DNA of 64,000 nt, taken from positions 57,213,119 through 57,277,118 of the forward strand of contig JANDEH010000001.1 of assembly GCA_024610705.1 (NCBI GenBank), in the 5' to 3' direction. Within the stretch, counting starts at the first letter, position 1. Every line of letters begins with the position of its first letter. The notes beneath the pieces were generated by a model, which did no database searches, was not told where the DNA came from, and saw nothing but the letters and a program-made list of their open reading frames with translations. This stretch comes from Tetragnatha versicolor (lineage: Eukaryota; Arthropoda; Arachnida; Araneae; Tetragnathidae). Below, piece after piece: positions 61,762 through 64,000 of the stretch. The translations under genes and the position numbers were made by a program.

Positions 61762-62210
61762 CACTCTTAAAACGATAGTCTCAAAAATGAGTAATAATTG
61801 CTCAAATCTGAGTATGTCACGCACTCAAACAGGCTCCGATCCAAATTTACTCAAATTTGAAAACATGCATGTACTCGTTTTTGAAAATGTGCAGATACTC
61901 CAAAATAAAGCATCATTTACTCATTTTTTAATTCGTCCTTGACATTCGTCATGAGTGAGACGTCACAACGTTGTGTTACACGTTATCACACCAACTTTGT
62001 GTTATTTTCGATACAGTGCAAATATTTCAATTTTCAAATATAAACTAAAAAGAAGCATAATTTGAGTAGTGACTATTAAATTTTTTGAAACTGAATATGT
62101 CGGGTGTTTCAAAATTGAAAGCATAGGGTCGTCATATTTGAACCAAAAAGTTTCATACCAAAATGAGAACATCAATTTACTCAAATTTGAAACTGTCATT
62201 TCTCTCAGTG
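61762..62210. mobile_element. TIR element (CACTCTTAAAA...TCTCAGTG), intact copy
   Basis: 449 bases; the uninterrupted relative of 27365-28789. It shows the single AAGCATAATTTG where the other copy holds a retroposed insert. Confidence 0.75.
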
Positions 62211-62214
62211 AAGG

Positions 62215-62790
62215 TATTTCAGAACGATGTCTCTGCACTTTTATAACTAAGTAACTTATAGAGTGAAGGTAGCTGACCTACTGCGATGTATATGTTATAA
62301 ATCTTTTCATTTTTTATGTGGTTTATAGTTTTACTGGCCTAGGGGGGATATTGCTTTCTGAAAGGGCTCCGTGCCTTAACACTTTTAAAGTTTAATCTCC
62401 ACCGATCCATTCTTTTTTGAAATATATTTTTCTAGTTCCCCTCTTCCTAGCCTATCATCTTTGAAAAAGAGTTCTGAAACACGTTGAATAAGGGTGGAAC
62501 GAAAAAATGAAGTTGAAATAATCAAAGAATGGGAAGTGTTGCAATAAATATCCACCAAAAAATTCTATACTTCTGAAAATTCGTAACAAACATGCTTTTT
62601 TACAGAAAAATGTAAAATCACACAAATTTAAAGAAGTATTTTCTACTAAGGCAGAATATTCTCTCTCCGTACACTTGAATCGAGTTACTGCAAATTACTA
62701 CTAAGCGCTGTTCTTAAATTCATTCATTGTTTTTTTCTTAGTATTCTTATAATTTTCAAAATCGGTTCATTATCTTCATAACTATTTCCA
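62215..62790. other. Non-coding stretch
   Basis: No gene or repeat ends recognised; upstream region of the DEG/ENaC gene as read here. Confidence 0.3.
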
Positions 62791-62791
62791 A

Positions 62792-63580
62792 CTAGCTGTT
62801 ATACCCGGCCTTGCACGGGTGGGGTGTATAAATTTATTTTTTAAAATATTTCTTAAAATACATTTATAATTTTGTAAATTAGCAATATTACAAATCATCC
62901 CGGTATCCCAGGCGCCTCTTTCCTATCCCAGTGTTCCCGGTAATCTTATCCCGTTGCCCGGTGATCATGGTAATTTTTCTAATCCCGGCTGCGTTCCCGG
63001 TAATTTTCCTATCTCAGTGTTTACGGTAATTTTTATATTCCGGTATTCTGGGTGTCTTTATGGTAAATTTCCTATCCCAGTGTTCTCGGTAATTTTTCCT
63101 TCCCGATGTTCTCGCTAATTTTCCAATCCCGGTGTTCTTGTCACTTTTTACAATTCCGATGTTTCTGATAATGTTTAATAATATCTTGGTGCCTTTATAA
63201 AATAACAAATTTGAAACCGTAGTAAAAAGTCTAGTGAACAAATTAAGAAATTTAAAACCAGTGTTTAAAACTAAAATAAAAGATCTAGTAAATGAAAAAG
63301 TCTAGTGATCTGTGTCTCATTTGAAACAATGTTTTATTTTTAACTCGTTGTATGACTGGTAAAACAGGTTTTCAAACACGGAAAAATAAGTGAAAAAAAG
63401 CAGGAAAAACGGGAAAAAAAGAATGAAGGACTGATTTTCTCTTTATAAATTATAGCCTATGTCCTATTCTGATGTATCAGCTACATTATGGTAGAATTTC
63501 ATTAAAATCCATTCAGTAGTTTTTGCGTGAAAGAGTAACAAACATCCGGACAAACATTCACAATTATAATAGTAGTAGGA
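62792..63580 (-). mobile_element. Helitron (non-autonomous), reverse orientation
   Basis: On the minus strand begins A|TCCTACTACTATTATAATTG and ends CCGGGTATAACAGCTAG|T. It has the same CCCGTGCAAGGCCGGG hairpin and a decayed form of the minisatellite (62895-63180). 789 bases, no Rep/helicase. Confidence 0.82.
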
Positions 63581-63584
63581 TGTT

Positions 63585-64000
63585 ATTAAGATAATTTCCC
63601 GAGCTAGTAGGCTATTTAAAGCTATAAAACCAAAAGAAGAAGAAGAACATTTATTTTGAAAAAAACAACAATTCATACAAAATTAGACACATAAAAAAGA
63701 AGAAATTAATGACAATAAATACAGAAAATTTGATGTATGAGTTGCCCAGGAGTCAGAGACCCATATGGGCAGCCTAAAGAAAATTATAATGTGATTACAA
63801 ATAAAATAAAAAAACAAAAAAAATACATTATAAATTAAAATAAAGAATTGAAAGTGATATCGCAGGGCAAGCTTCAGATTTACTTCCATAAAATAAATAT
63901 CCAAATGAGCGTTTGATTACATTTTAAAAAAAGTCTTCGATATTTTCCATTGTAAAAATGTAGATCTTTAATAATTTTTTAAACTTAGAAGGGGACTTCT
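63585..64000. other. Non-coding stretch at window end
   Basis: AT-rich; short frames without domains. No DEG/ENaC TM1 exon seen. Confidence 0.3.

Noticed and set aside
63683..63904. 73-codon hydrophobic minus-strand frame as a possible TM1 exon of the channel
   Set aside because: No DEG/ENaC N-terminal motif (no HG or F-x-x-TS pattern) and low-complexity sequence.

Overview
This is an animal nuclear genome window, AT-rich and intron-rich, most likely from an arthropod. The evidence is three spliced genes with GT/AG introns: an ionotropic receptor of the variant iGluR type (a protostome chemosensory family), a DEG/ENaC (pickpocket-like) channel, and an NADPH-dependent FMN reductase-like flavoprotein. 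There is one nuclear tRNA-Glu gene, and several classes of eukaryotic transposon are present. No sign of prokaryotic organisation, operons or CRISPR was found. The species cannot be named from the sequence.

Layout. 1-16.4 kb is mostly non-coding, with foldback and TIR elements (1053-2201, 4879-5644, 12677-13279) and a tRNA-Glu(CTC) gene (6563-6634, minus). 16.5-35.9 kb carries the 3' part of an ionotropic receptor gene on the plus strand. I read eleven phase-compatible coding exons from 16474 to the stop at 35906; the 5' end (start, signal peptide, rest of the amino-terminal domain) was not found. Its introns hold a ~2 kb hierarchical palindrome that splits a LINE remnant (19050-21030), nested hAT elements with intact 8-bp target duplications (23341-24089), a nest of three elements (27365-28789) and a 1.5 kb foldback (29738-31212). 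A TIR element begins exactly at the stop codon.

38.6-48.0 kb carries the FMN reductase-like gene on the minus strand (three exons, 196 residues, complete). Its 8.3 kb first intron contains three nested insertions: a Gypsy-type (CsRn1-like) LTR retrotransposon with apparently identical 219-bp LTRs, inside a TIR element, inside a foldback element whose loop carries a tRNA-Cys-like sequence. 49.8-60.0 kb carries the DEG/ENaC gene on the minus strand. Ten exons (332 codons plus stop) cover the extracellular domain, TM2 and the cytoplasmic tail, including a 17-bp microexon; the TM1 exon was not found. Its introns contain two tandem Helitrons with an accession of 'ccgggaacatcgggatagg' minisatellite units, a degenerate non-LTR reverse transcriptase and two TIR elements. 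60-64 kb is repeat-rich, with a third Helitron in reverse orientation.

The receptor and the channel are both membrane proteins of sensory type, but nothing here shows that they work together; the reductase is a soluble enzyme. The most unusual observation is that two different families of inverted-repeat elements carry tRNA-like (RNA polymerase III promoter-like) sequences inside them. All gene models are hand-read from splice signals, reading frame and family resemblance, with no transcript support.
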